This document shows positions 1 through 9,452 of a DNA stretch of 64,000 bases, piece after piece (position 1 is the stretch's first letter; every line of letters starts with the position of its first letter). The notes beneath the pieces are model-generated. The model made no database searches, was not told the origin of the DNA, and was given only the letters and a program-made list of their open reading frames with translations. The stretch is from Clitoria ternatea (Eukaryota; Streptophyta; Magnoliopsida; Fabales; Fabaceae). A program made the position numbers and the translations under genes. The stretch lies in NCBI GenBank assembly GCA_037962975.1, contig CM075676.1, positions 47,540,001 to 47,604,000 on the forward strand, read 5' to 3'.

Positions 1-2445
1 GATTACAGAAGGCTGAATAACTCTACTCGAAAGGATCATTTCCCCCTTCCATTTATTGATCAAATGCTAGAGAGGTTATCAGGACATGAATACTATTGTT
101 TTCTTGATGGGTACTCGGGTTATAACCAAATTGTGGTTGACCCGAAGGATCAAGAAAAGACTGCCTTCACATGTCCCTATGGAATCTTTGCATACAGGCG
201 CATGCCGTTCGGCTTGTGTAACGCCCCAGCAACCTTCCAAAGGTGCATGCTGGCAATTTTTGGGGATATGGTAGAAAAATTTATTGAGGTATTCATGGAT
301 GACTTCTCGGTATTTGGGAGTAATTTTGACACATGCCTCAGCAACTTAGCTAAAGTGCTGATGAGATGTCAAGAGACTAATCTCGTTCTTAACTGGGAAA
401 AATGCCACTTCATGGTTAAGGAAGGGATAGTCCTTGGTCATAGGATTTCTGCTGAGGGCATGCAGGTGGACCGAGCAAAAATTGAAATTATTGAGAAACT
501 TCCTCCTCCGATCAATGTGAAAGGAGTAAGGAGTTTTCTAGGATGTGCTGGGTTCTATAGAAGATTCATAAAAGATTTTTCGAAAATAGCTAAGCCTTTG
601 ACAGATTTGCTTGTGAAAGATCAGGTGTTTGCATTTAATGAAAACTGTGTCAAGGCTTTCGAAAAATTAAAACAAAGTTTGACTTCAGCTCTGATCCTTG
701 CATCACCCGACTGGTCTTTACCGTTTGAATTGATGTGTGATGCAAGCGACTTTGCAATCGGAGCTGTACTGGGTCAGAAAAAAGAAAAATTAACTCATGT
801 GATTTATTATGCTAGTAAAGTGTTAAATGAAAATCAAATACATTACACCACGACTGAAAAAGAAATGCTTACTGTGGTGTATGCATTTGATAAATTTCGT
901 GCATACTTGATTGGTGCCAAAGTCATTGTATATACGGACCACTCAGCAATCAAGTATTTACTAGCTAAAAAAGAGTCTAAACCGAGACTGATTCGGTGGG
1001 TTCTGCTACTCCAAGAGTTTGACTTAGAAATACGAGACAAAAAAAGAGTAGAGAACTCGGTTGCAGACCAATTGTCTCATCTGGAAGCTGAGTCAGATTC
1101 TGTCTTGATAAAAGAAGAATTTCCAGACGAAAAGTTGATGGCCATTATGACTGGGCCATGGTACGCTGACATGGCAAACTTTAAAAGTGCCTCAGTGGTA
1201 CCTGATGGTTGGACATCCCAAATGAGAAAAAAATTCTTTCATGATAGTAAGGCTTTTCTTTGGGATGATCCATTTTTGTTTAAAATAGGCATAGATGGAG
1301 TAATCAGGCGCTGTGTGCCTGAATCCGAGCAAGAAAGGCTCCTGTGGCACTGCCACGATTCTTATTATGGAGGCCATCATGGTGCCTCCCGTACCGCAGC
1401 GAAGATATTACAGAGTGGCTTTTACTGGCCAACTATCTTTCAGGATTCTAAGGAATATGTCAAAAGGTGTGACAAATGTCAAAGGAGTGGAGGTCTCTCC
1501 ACAAAAGCTGGCATGCCTTTGATGAACATTCTAATTGTGGAATTATTTGACGTTTGGGGTATCGACTTCATGGGACCCTTCCCTAAGTCGTTCTCCAACG
1601 AATACATTCTGGTTGCTGTGTACTACGTCTCCAAATGGGTGGAGGCAATTCCGACCAGAACCAATGATGCACAGGTTGTGCTTAGGTTCATTAAGAAGAA
1701 TATTTTCTCTAGGTTTGGAGTTCCGAGAGTAATTATTAGTGATGGGGGTTCACACTTTTGTAATAAGATAATGGAAAAAGCACTACGTCACTATGAGGTT
1801 TTACATAAGATATCCACTCCTTACCATCCACAGACTTGTGGACAAGTCGAATTGTCAAATAGAGAAATAAAAAGAATTTTAGAAAAAGTGGTCGGAAAAT
1901 CCAGAAAAGATTGGTCGGTGAAATTAGACGATGCATTGTGGGCTTACCGAACAGCTTTCAAAACTCCGATTGGCATGTCCCCGTATCAACTGGTGTATGG
2001 TAAGGCTTGCCATCTCCCTGTGGAGTTGGAACACAAAGTGTGGTGGGCCACAAAACTATTAAACATGGACTGTGACCAGTCTCAGGAGGAAAGAGTTTTG
2101 AAACTCCATGAATTAGAGGAGTTCCGACTCAACGCTTATCAAAGTGCCTCCATTTATAAGGAGAAAACAAAGAAATGGCATGATAAGCGAATTAATAAGA
2201 AAGAGTTTCAGAAAGACGATCAGGTTTTGTTATTCAATACTCGACTAAAACTCTTCCCTGGAAAACTTAGATCCAAGTGGTCCGGGCCTTTTACTGTAAA
2301 TGAGGTTTTCCCTCATGGTGCAGTCGAACTGAAAGATCTGACTACCGATCGGTTTTTCAAGGTGAATGGCCAGCGACTCAAACTCTATTTTGGAGGAGAG
2401 TTTGATAGGCAGAAAACCTCCTTGTTACTGAAACCATCTTCTTAA
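1..2445 (+). CDS. pol: Athila pol polyprotein, C-terminal part: reverse transcriptase, RNase H, integrase
   Basis: The frame is open from base 1 to the TAA at 2443-2445 (814 codons) and starts inside RT, so the first ATG at 64 is not the true start. RT shows CFLDGYSGYNQI and the FMDD active site near 290-300. RNase H follows, with acidic residues in MCDASDFAIG, TTTEKEM, YTDHSAIKYL and NSVADQLSHL. Integrase has an HHCC zinc finger (HCHDSYYGGHHG to RCDKCQ), then the catalytic residues: D in VWGIDFMG, D in ISDGGSHF and E in GQVELSNREI. No stop or frameshift is seen, in contrast to every other retrotransposon pol in the window. The enzymes copy the RNA genome and insert the DNA copy. Integrity of the missing 5' part is unknown. 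Confidence 0.92.
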   Translation, partial: DYRRLNNSTRKDHFPLPFIDQMLERLSGHEYYCFLDGYSGYNQIVVDPKDQEKTAFTCPYGIFAYRRMPFGLCNAPATFQRCMLAIFGDMVEKFIEVFMDDFSVFGSNFDTCLSNLAKVLMRCQETNLVLNWEKCHFMVKEGIVLGHRISAEGMQVDRAKIEIIEKLPPPINVKGVRSFLGCAGFYRRFIKDFSKIAKPLTDLLVKDQVFAFNENCVKAFEKLKQSLTSALILASPDWSLPFELMCDASDFAIGAVLGQKKEKLTHVIYYASKVLNENQIHYTTTEKEMLTVVYAFDKFRAYLIGAKVIVYTDHSAIKYLLAKKESKPRLIRWVLLLQEFDLEIRDKKRVENSVADQLSHLEAESDSVLIKEEFPDEKLMAIMTGPWYADMANFKSASVVPDGWTSQMRKKFFHDSKAFLWDDPFLFKIGIDGVIRRCVPESEQERLLWHCHDSYYGGHHGASRTAAKILQSGFYWPTIFQDSKEYVKRCDKCQRSGGLSTKAGMPLMNILIVELFDVWGIDFMGPFPKSFSNEYILVAVYYVSKWVEAIPTRTNDAQVVLRFIKKNIFSRFGVPRVIISDGGSHFCNKIMEKALRHYEVLHKISTPYHPQTCGQVELSNREIKRILEKVVGKSRKDWSVKLDDALWAYRTAFKTPIGMSPYQLVYGKACHLPVELEHKVWWATKLLNMDCDQSQEERVLKLHELEEFRLNAYQSASIYKEKTKKWHDKRINKKEFQKDDQVLLFNTRLKLFPGKLRSKWSGPFTVNEVFPHGAVELKDLTTDRFFKVNGQRLKLYFGGEFDRQKTSLLLKPSS

Positions 2446-2809
2446 AATACAATAAGGTCAAGCTAGTGACCTTAAAGAAGCGCTCTAGGGAGGCAGCCCT
2501 ATGTCCCGATTGTTTTGTTTAGAACTTTGAATAAAATAAAAGTGTGAAGTTGAAGAAGGAAATCCGAGTTGATTTTTCTATTTTCGCTCAGGCGAAGCAC
2601 TGGTAGCTTAGGCGACCCAATACTGATTGTTGTTTCGCACATAGAGGAAAATTGTCCTAAGTTGAGTGAAAATAGTACGCTCGGATAATTGTTACTTCGC
2701 CGTAACCCTTCTTCCCGACTGAACTTCACTCGGTATTTTTCAATAAATTGCTGCGAATAAAAAGGAAGACTTGGAAGGAATTCTGATCGTTGATGTAATG
2801 AACGGGTCA
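2446..2809 (+). other. Athila spacer after pol, no gene seen
   Basis: This is non-coding sequence between the pol stop and the pyrimidine-rich array. It has short CTCAGGCGAAG and TAGGCGACC type segments and a few CTCGG motifs, which begin the pattern of the following array. No ORF over 80 codons with recognisable content is present. Confidence 0.5.
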
Positions 2810-4700
2810 GATAGTGAAAAGTGACTTACTCCAGTCGGCTTTTCACCACTCGGATTCCTCAGTCATCACAATCAGTATTGTATCCATTAGTCTCATTTGC
2901 ACACAGCTTTTTATTCATTCATCCACTCGGCTTTCTCTAGTAGTCGGTTTCTTCCACTCGGATTCCTCACTCCTCACTCAGTTTCTTTCATTTATCTTTC
3001 GCCCGTCCTTCTTTTCATGAATTCTGTTATCCATTCTTATTCTCAGTCGTTGATTCACTTGTTCTTTCAATCTACTCTTTCTTCTTCGTTCCTTCACCCA
3101 TTTCTCCGTAAGTTTCTCACTCACTCGTCACTCAGTTTTTTATTCCCTCGCCCGATCTCTTTATCTGGTTGTTCTTTCAATATACTCTTTCTCGGTTCCC
3201 CCACTCGGTATCTCTTTCATGCATCTCTTTCTGCAGTCTCTTTTTCAGTCACTTGGTTTATCACTAGATCACTCGGGTTTTTCCACTCGCTCTTGCATTT
3301 AATCATCTCCTTCAACCGATCGGTATACCTTTCACTCATCTCCTTCACTCAGAATATTCTCATTCGTTCTCCCATTCATTCTTTCATCCACTGTTCTTTC
3401 TCATCCACCCTCAATCTACTTGTTTACTCGGTCACTCAGTTTTTCTGTTCGTCACCCGTTATTCAGTCTTTCATTACCGCACTCTGTCTTTTTCGTTCTT
3501 CTACTTGTCGTTTTATTCACTCAGCTTTGCTCTCATTTTTCCGTTCGTCTTTTATTCATCGGTTCTTCCATTTACTCAGCATCTCTGTCATTCTCACTCG
3601 ATCTTTCATTCACTCGGTTCTTCATTCCCTAGTAAATCCTTCACTCGTCTTCATTTTCTCATTTTTCATTCAATCAGTATTCTTCTTCGTCTATCTTTCA
3701 CTCATGTTTGTTCACACAGTCGGTTAGCTATTCTTTCCTGTCCTTTCACTTGTTGTTATATTTGTCTGACCTCTTGCTGTTTGTTCATTCGTTTTCTCAC
3801 TTTCACCCGGTTTAATTCACTCGGTATTCAGTTACCCGTCGTTTCATTCCACTTTTCTTTCTTTCTCAGTTTTCTCACGCTGTCGATTTTTCGTTTTCAT
3901 CTACTCGTCCATTCATTGTCGCACTCAATTTCTTGTCTTCGTGCTTTTTATTCCCTGAGTTTCTCCATTGTATTCATTTTATTTACTCGGCCTTTCATTT
4001 ACTTGGTATTTCATTCATTCCATGTTTACTCCTATCATTTTTTTTATTCTTCGCCCGAACTCTCATTTTCATTCACTCATTCTTCATATCTCTGATCTAT
4101 ATCATTCAGTTTCATCCACTCGTCCTTTCTTTCGCTCAGCCTTACTCCCATTCGTTCTTTCTTCCACACACTTCTCTGTTCACTCATATCTCATGACGGT
4201 TGTTCACTCGTCCATTCATTGTCGCATTCGGTTCTCATACATTTATCTTCATTCATTCTTTCACTCTTTCTGTGATCCATTCGGTACCCTTTTCATTCAG
4301 TGTTTTATTCACTTTTTCATTACTCAGTTCCTTATTCACTAGGTTTCTCGCTAGTTCATTCGGTTCCTTCATTTGCTCATCTCTTTTATCGATCGGTATA
4401 CCCTTTCATCATTTCCATTCGGTCACCCTCTTTTCCGTTCCTCACCCGTCAGTTAGCTTTTCAGTTATGCATTCATTCTTTCCCTTTCATTTACTCAGAC
4501 TTGCGTTGTTCACCGCATTCGTTGATCAACTATTCAATCACTCGGTATCTATTTCCATTCTCACTCGGTTATCATCCTTTCACCTTTTCATTTTTACTTG
4601 AGTTTTCATTCATTAGTTCATACTTCTATTCGTTTCTTTTATTATTCATCTCTTGATTCACTCGTATTCCATTACATTTTTCACTCGTTTTTCATGCACT
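2810..4700 (+). repeat. 1.9-kb pyrimidine-rich degenerate repeat field with CACTCGG motifs (Athila 3' region)
   Basis: The plus strand is almost entirely T and C, with endlessly varied units built on TTCATTCACTCGGT, TTCACTCGT, CCACTCGG and CTTTCATTCA. No fixed period is visible, so it is a degenerate short-motif field and not a satellite. All three plus frames are open for long stretches and encode Ser/Phe/His/Leu-rich strings; I treat these as composition artefacts. It lies between pol and the downstream ORF of the Athila element. The reverse motif CCGAGTG is repeated in the LTR of the same element (7690-7900). The same CACTCGG word also fills part of the 3' region of the unrelated Tat element at 40.5-41.4 kb. 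Confidence 0.85.
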
Positions 4701-5283
4701 CTATTTCAGATAATTAAATTTTCCAAACTTACGTTATCTTACGGCTTGTTCATTTATCCATCTCCTATGTCCATTTGGCATCACATTGGTATCATCCCAC
4801 TTTTCCTCGATCTTCTACCTCTCTAGTAATTAAGTATTCAAAAACAATAATAAATAAAACAATAATGAATAAAAAAATAAATAAATAAAATGTATAAATA
4901 TAATAAATAATAAACATAATAGTAATAATAACAGCAGTAATGCATTTAATAAAAGTAACAAGTAAAGTTGACCGCATTTACGCGTTTCTAGAAAATTGAA
5001 TTCTTCGTTATAAAAGAAAAGTCCTTTCAGTTTCCAACCTTCAGTACCTGTGTTGAACTTGAGCTAAAGACGAAACGACACTTTCTAATTTCTGAGAAAG
5101 GTATCACCTTTTCACTTCTTTTACTTCGCAGTTTGTGGTTATTATCTTCTTGTTTCATCATTATTATTTTCCACTGTTCATAAGCCATGCATTTTACAGT
5201 TTGGTTTGTTGTTTTTCTCTTGCATTTCTGTTCGTATTTTTGTTTGATTAGGTTGTTTATCATCGTTATTTTAACATTCATCA
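4701..5283 (+). other. AT-rich leader to the downstream ORF, with a candidate splice acceptor
   Basis: The first part (about 4850-4960) is simple AAT/AATA-rich sequence. A pyrimidine-rich stretch ending ATTTTACAG at 5191-5199 matches a splice acceptor. Downstream ORFs of Athila elements are thought to be made from spliced RNA, so this could be the acceptor used. That would make the ATG at 5284 the first start codon. Inference only. Confidence 0.4.
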
Positions 5284-5768
5284 TGAAGAGAAGATCTCAA
5301 AGACTTTTACAGAAACCTAGACTAAACTTCGCAGAAGGAAGTGTGCGAAGGAAACAATTAGATACTGAAAGAGAAGTGGCCACCATCACCATTTCTGATT
5401 CATCTGTCCAGGTCCCTAGTAGAAGTCAGAACCAAGGGGATGTATCTCCTCTGGTGCAAAGGAATGTCCCTCCTGCCAGTGAGGAAAATGAGTCACCAGA
5501 GGTGGAAAGTATTAAAGCTGATGAAATCTGTGCTGAGAACTTTAAAACCGCAGAAATAGAACGTCCCAAGCAATTTGTAGGAGCTGGTTCATTTTCTTCT
5601 TCCTCTGACATTCTTTTAATATTACAGGAATTGCATGTTGTGAAGAAGATACAACTTGAAATTTATGATCGGGTTTTGAACCACGATGAGATGCTCAGAA
5701 AGATTGCTTCGAAGCTGAGGGTTGAGCATTCATCGGAAATGGGAGCACCACCTGATAAGGATGCGTGA
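5284..5768 (+). CDS. Uncharacterised ORF in the env-like position of the Athila element
   Basis: From ATG 5284 the ORF has 161 codons and begins MKRRSQRLLQKPRLN, a basic start, followed by a polar Ser/Glu-rich middle and an amphipathic C-terminal segment (LLILQELHVVKKIQLEIYDR) that could form a short coiled coil. The frame is also open upstream to ATG 5187. That longer form would add a strongly hydrophobic stretch of about 30 residues that could span a membrane, but the acceptor-like ATTTTACAG at 5191-5199 favours the shorter start. I recognise no domain. Position after integrase and before the LTR is where Athila elements carry an env-like frame; usual env-like frames are much longer, so this is a remnant or another accessory protein. 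Function unknown. Confidence 0.5.
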
Positions 5769-6300
5769 TTAGCTTCCATTGGATTCACGATTTTCCCCCA
5801 GCAGGACAAGGACGATGAAGCCCAAAATGTTTAAGCAGTGGTGCCACGTTTTTATAATGTTTCTTATGTATTAGTTTAGAGTTATTGTATTTGTTTGCTG
5901 AATACTGAATTTATTTTTATTTTTAATTATGTAATGAAATTTTACTTTCATGTCAATTTGTTGTTTTATTCGGTTTTTCGTATGTATTGGTAAAATCCAT
6001 GAGTCCCGATCCGGTTATGCGTTTCCAAGCACTACCATTCAGGTAAAAGGGAAGTATTCTAGTATCCCGACTCTTTAATTAATTGTCTGAGTCTTTATTT
6101 GATAAAATATGATAGTTATATTTAATTTCAAAATCCATCTTCATAATTTAAAAAGTTTGCTGATTCATTAAGCTGTAGTCAGATAAATTAATTGATCGGT
6201 TTTTGTTTAACTCATGCTCTCTGACCATAACTATTATTCATCCTTAGTTAAAATGTTTACTCGGCATGCTAGTTAGCATTCTAGATGTATGATCTTACAT

Positions 6301-6313
6301 TAAGTTTGGGGAC
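6301..6313 (+). promoter_or_regulatory. Polypurine-tract-like motif, internal copy 1
   Basis: TAAGTTTGGGGAC matches the terminal polypurine tract TAAGTTTGGGGATG at 7407-7420 over the first 12 bases. In LTR elements such a tract primes plus-strand DNA synthesis. An internal copy could act as an extra primer or be a relic; not testable from sequence alone. Confidence 0.5.
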
Positions 6314-6675
6314 AAGGCTGGCTGATTAAATGTTATAATTATATAAGCTTTTGAGCCTGTGTATCCTTTTCCGAGTGAGCTTGCATGCTAGTTAGTGAGA
6401 TAGAATTTGTCTCAGTTCTTGCTAATTGTTGTATGTCAACCAATCGGAAATGATGAAGGCCTTCTTTGATTATTTAGCCAAGGCCAAAAATAACCTTCCC
6501 AATATATTAATCATCTTTTGACCCAATAATATGTTTGAGCCTGAGACCTTTTCATTCTATTTATATACCCAACGTTACAAGCCTAGTTATCCAAGAAAAA
6601 CCCGATTAAATTACCCCTGGATGTTTCACTGGTGAATGGCTCGATTTTTGCTTATTGCTAGGGACTAGCAATTTC

Positions 6676-6689
6676 TAAGTTTGGGGATG
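6676..6689 (+). promoter_or_regulatory. Polypurine-tract-like motif, internal copy 2
   Basis: TAAGTTTGGGGATG is identical over 14 bases to the terminal tract that abuts the LTR at 7421, but here it is followed by GAAGAG instead of an LTR start. Confidence 0.55.
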
Positions 6690-6737
6690 GAAGAGTGTGC
6701 CTAACAGTAAGGACACACTCTGAGCTTAATTATGGAT

Positions 6738-6900
6738 GAATATGTAAAAAATAATAAAAGGAAGAAAGGCAAAGCCGAGAGAAAAAGGAATAAAGTCAGA
6801 AAAAGAAAAAGGTGCAAAGCACCACAAGAAGAAGAAAAAAAAATTCGATCGGAAAAAGAAGAAAAGAAAAGAAAAAAGAAGAAAGTGCAAAGCACTGAAA
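6738..6900 (+). repeat. Purine-rich (A/G) low-complexity tract
   Basis: This is nearly pure A and G on the plus strand (AAAGAAGAAAAGAAAAG type), with only a few C or T interruptions. It encodes Lys/Arg/Glu-rich strings on plus and Phe-rich strings on minus, which I do not call genes. Confidence 0.7.
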
Positions 6901-7406
6901 GTATTAAATACTGAAAGTATTAAATAGGCATTCAATCGGAAAATAATGGAACTTGCTAAGAAGAGGCAGTTAAGTTAAAAATTGAGTCAAGGCATCAGTG
7001 GACACATCTTGCAACCTATCTATGACTCGGAAAAACAATAATTGAGCCTGTAGCCGAGCCCCATTATAAGCTTAAAAAGCCCTTACTGATCCGATTGAGT
7101 TGGCATATTTCATGATGTTTAGAACTGTTGCAAACCTATGATTATCTAACAAGTATGCAGGTGCTGAGTGCATTTTATTTACCCTACACACCGAGAGAAG
7201 AGTTAAACACCGACCAGTGAGGAAAGCATCAGCAACTTGTCTTCCAAAGGAGGTGTAAGTAATTATACTTTTAGAGATTGCGAGAAGAAAGCATGATCGG
7301 TATTCAATAATTATAGTATGAATTAAGTTAAGGAAAGATTGACTGTGTTGATCAATTACTGATTGATAATTAAATCTGAATATTTGCTTGAGGACAAGCA
7401 AAATTT

Positions 7407-7420
7407 TAAGTTTGGGGATG
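7407..7420 (+). promoter_or_regulatory. Polypurine tract of the Athila element
   Basis: TAAGTTTGGGGATG lies immediately before the LTR start TGATAAG. Position and purine content fit the plus-strand primer site. Confidence 0.8.
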
Positions 7421-7957
7421 TGATAAGTCTTGAAAAGACTTAATTATTCCACTAATTATTTAACATAATTTACTAACTATTGATTAGTTTTATTATTATT
7501 ATTTAATAATTTGATAAGAATTCAGGTTGTAGTTAATTATTTCAAAAGTATGTTATCTATGTAAGAAACCGATTGAAACTCGTAATTAAATATGGAATTT
7601 TGAAGTATTTACAAATTTACTAAGCAGCCAGTGTATAAATGCTAGGCAAGTAGCTGTTTATTGGTGCAGGAACAGGGCGGACTCAAGATAAGAAGAAAAT
7701 TCCGAGTGAAATCCTACAAATCCGAGCAGAAATTGATAAATCCGAGTGAGACTTCCTGAATCCGACTGAAAAGAGCCCAAATACTGACCAAGCGAGAATT
7801 CAAGTAAGCTAACTTAAGAAGACTCCCAAGACACCGACTCTAAAAGAGAATAAGGGCTCAGAATACTACACGTAAAACCCGAGTGCCAACTACAGAATAC
7901 CAATTTGATAATTAATCTGCCCAAGCGGGAATTAAATCCGCTCAAGCGAGGGTCCAA

Positions 7958-8037
7958 GACTCCGCCCAAAGCAAGTACTCCGTCTGAGACTCCGCCCAAA
8001 GCAAGTACTCCGTCTAAGACTCCGCCCAAAGCAAGAC
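7958..8037 (+). repeat. 30-bp tandem repeat in the Athila LTR
   Basis: There are nearly three copies of a 30-bp unit beginning GACTCCGCCCAAAGCAAG (starts 7958, 7988 and 8018). The surrounding LTR holds looser relatives such as CCGCCCAAGCG and CCGCTCAAGCG. Confidence 0.85.
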
Positions 8038-8570
8038 TACGCCCAAGCTTACTTAAGAAGACAACGCCCAAGACACCGGTTATAAAAAAGAAGAAGAATG
8101 GAATGCTATATAAGAAACCGATATGCTTAGTCATTATTTAATCCGTCCTAGCAAAATCCAGACTCACTCAAACATAACTTTAAGAGTCCGTCCTCGCTCA
8201 AGTTTTGCCATAAAGAGAGAAAGAAACACTGCAGTATTTATCCGGACTCAACCAAGCGAAGCTTAATCCGCCCAAGCGAATACTCAGCAGCAGAAGCATC
8301 AAGGCAGTAATTTAAATACCGTTCCTTCCCGCCAACAACACACTTGGTGCAGTACTGTTCCGCTTCCATTGCCTTCTTCTCCACTGCTGCAACCTTAGTA
8401 ACTTAAGTAGTGAACTGTCAACTAGCTGGAGCTGAGTTGTACATTAGCTAAGGTTGAGCTGGATCCTGTTAAGAGCTGAGCTGTAATTAGTTAGTTATTT
8501 TGTAAATTATAGTGTTAGTCGTTAGCTGAGGTGGTCAGAAGTTATTAGTTAAGTTAGTTAAGTAGAAACA

Positions 8571-8577
8571 TATAAAG
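8571..8577 (+). promoter_or_regulatory. TATA-like box in the Athila LTR
   Basis: TATAAAG in the middle of the LTR is followed by a transcribed-looking leader. It is a candidate core promoter of the element; position is plausible, activity unknown. Confidence 0.45.
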
Positions 8578-9452
8578 AGGTTGTACATACTTTGTAGAAA
8601 AGGGGGGTAGCAAGAGTAGTAGTAGCGTGTGTAGAGACACAGAGAAAAATAATACAATTTCAATTTTCCATTTTGAATCTCTCATTACATTTGTCATCTC
8701 TCTAAACTCTCTCCTCCATGACGTTCCACAATCCTTCAATGGAACCGAAGTCTATGGAGTTCTAAATCCATAAGGTTGGGATTGTGAAGGTGAACAATGG
8801 AATCTTGAAGCTGTGAGTAAGTAGATCGGCTTTGAAGATCTTGAGGCGAACAAGCTGAGGAGTGGAGCAGAATTGCTGGATTGACAAATCCAGAACGGAT
8901 GAAGAACTTCACCAGTGAGGAATCATGGTTGAAGCTTAGGTAACTTCCAGCTTTCTAACTAGTTCAGGCCTAATTAATTTAGGTGAATAGTTAGAGTTCA
9001 ACCTCCAATTTCGCATTAGATTCTTAGGTTAATCGAGCACTTAAGGAATTAAGGTTCATTGCTTAAGAGTTAGTGTTTTTCACCTAAGGAATTAGGGAAT
9101 AACCACAAGCGGATTGTCTTCTAGATTGTGAAGTTTGATTATACTGAATTGCATGTTTCTTGAGGAAATTGTGAGCTGAAGCAATCCTGACCTGCTTTCT
9201 TTTAATCACTTTCCACTTTTCATCTTAAACTCTGTTTCTAAAAATATAAAAACAACTATAAAACACTAAAACCATAAAAACCGAATGATCTTCATGTATT
9301 TTCTGTTGGTTCAGCTTGTACTAGTCCTAGATTGAGGTATTTACCACAATCCCTGTGAGACGATCAAATATACTACAATTTTAACGACTGGTGCGCTTGC
9401 CATAAGTGTGAATCCGAGAGTCATATTTCATTTTACTAAGATTTTACCATCA

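Larger units (their letters stand above)
5769..7406 (+). other. Athila 3' non-coding region
   Basis: There is no gene between the small ORF and the 3' LTR. It contains two extra copies of the polypurine-tract motif, a purine-rich patch at 6738-6900 and several short CCGAG/CTCGG words. Short ORFs here are Lys- or Phe-rich products of the simple sequence. Confidence 0.6.
1..9452 (+). mobile_element. Athila-type Ty3/gypsy retrotransposon, 3' part (5' end outside window)
   Basis: The order is pol (RT, RNase H, integrase), then a long non-pol region of about 5 kb with a small ORF, a polypurine tract and a 2-kb LTR. A long region between integrase and 3' LTR and a pol of this type (FMDD active site, VWGIDFMGPFP integrase start) are typical of the Athila branch, which includes the legume elements Calypso and Cyclops. 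The element has no second RNase H, unlike the Tat element further on. The 5' LTR and gag lie left of the window, so the target duplication cannot be checked. The right flank is the 3' end of an older Tat-type element, so Athila probably jumped into it. The branch assignment is from memory of family features, not from a search. Confidence 0.85.
7421..9452 (+). repeat. Athila 3' LTR
   Basis: The LTR starts TGATAAGTCTTG right after the polypurine tract and ends ACCATCA, so the ends form a short inverted repeat TGAT...ATCA. Its 2032-bp length suits Athila LTRs. A TATA-like TATAAAG lies at 8571-8577. The 3' end has the wording typical of this group (CAATCCCTGTGAGACGATC and GGTGCGCTTGCC). The first third carries repeated CCGAG and CCGCCCAAG words. 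The end position is inferred from the terminal dinucleotide and from the change to Tat-type sequence, because the 5' LTR is not in the window. Confidence 0.75.

Noticed and set aside
2814..4656. Long overlapping open frames rich in Ser, Phe, His and Leu
   Set aside because: They cover the pyrimidine-rich repeat in several frames at once and have no domain. Openness follows from base composition.
6701..6935. Lys-rich frame on plus and Phe-rich frames on minus
   Set aside because: Product of an A/G low-complexity tract.
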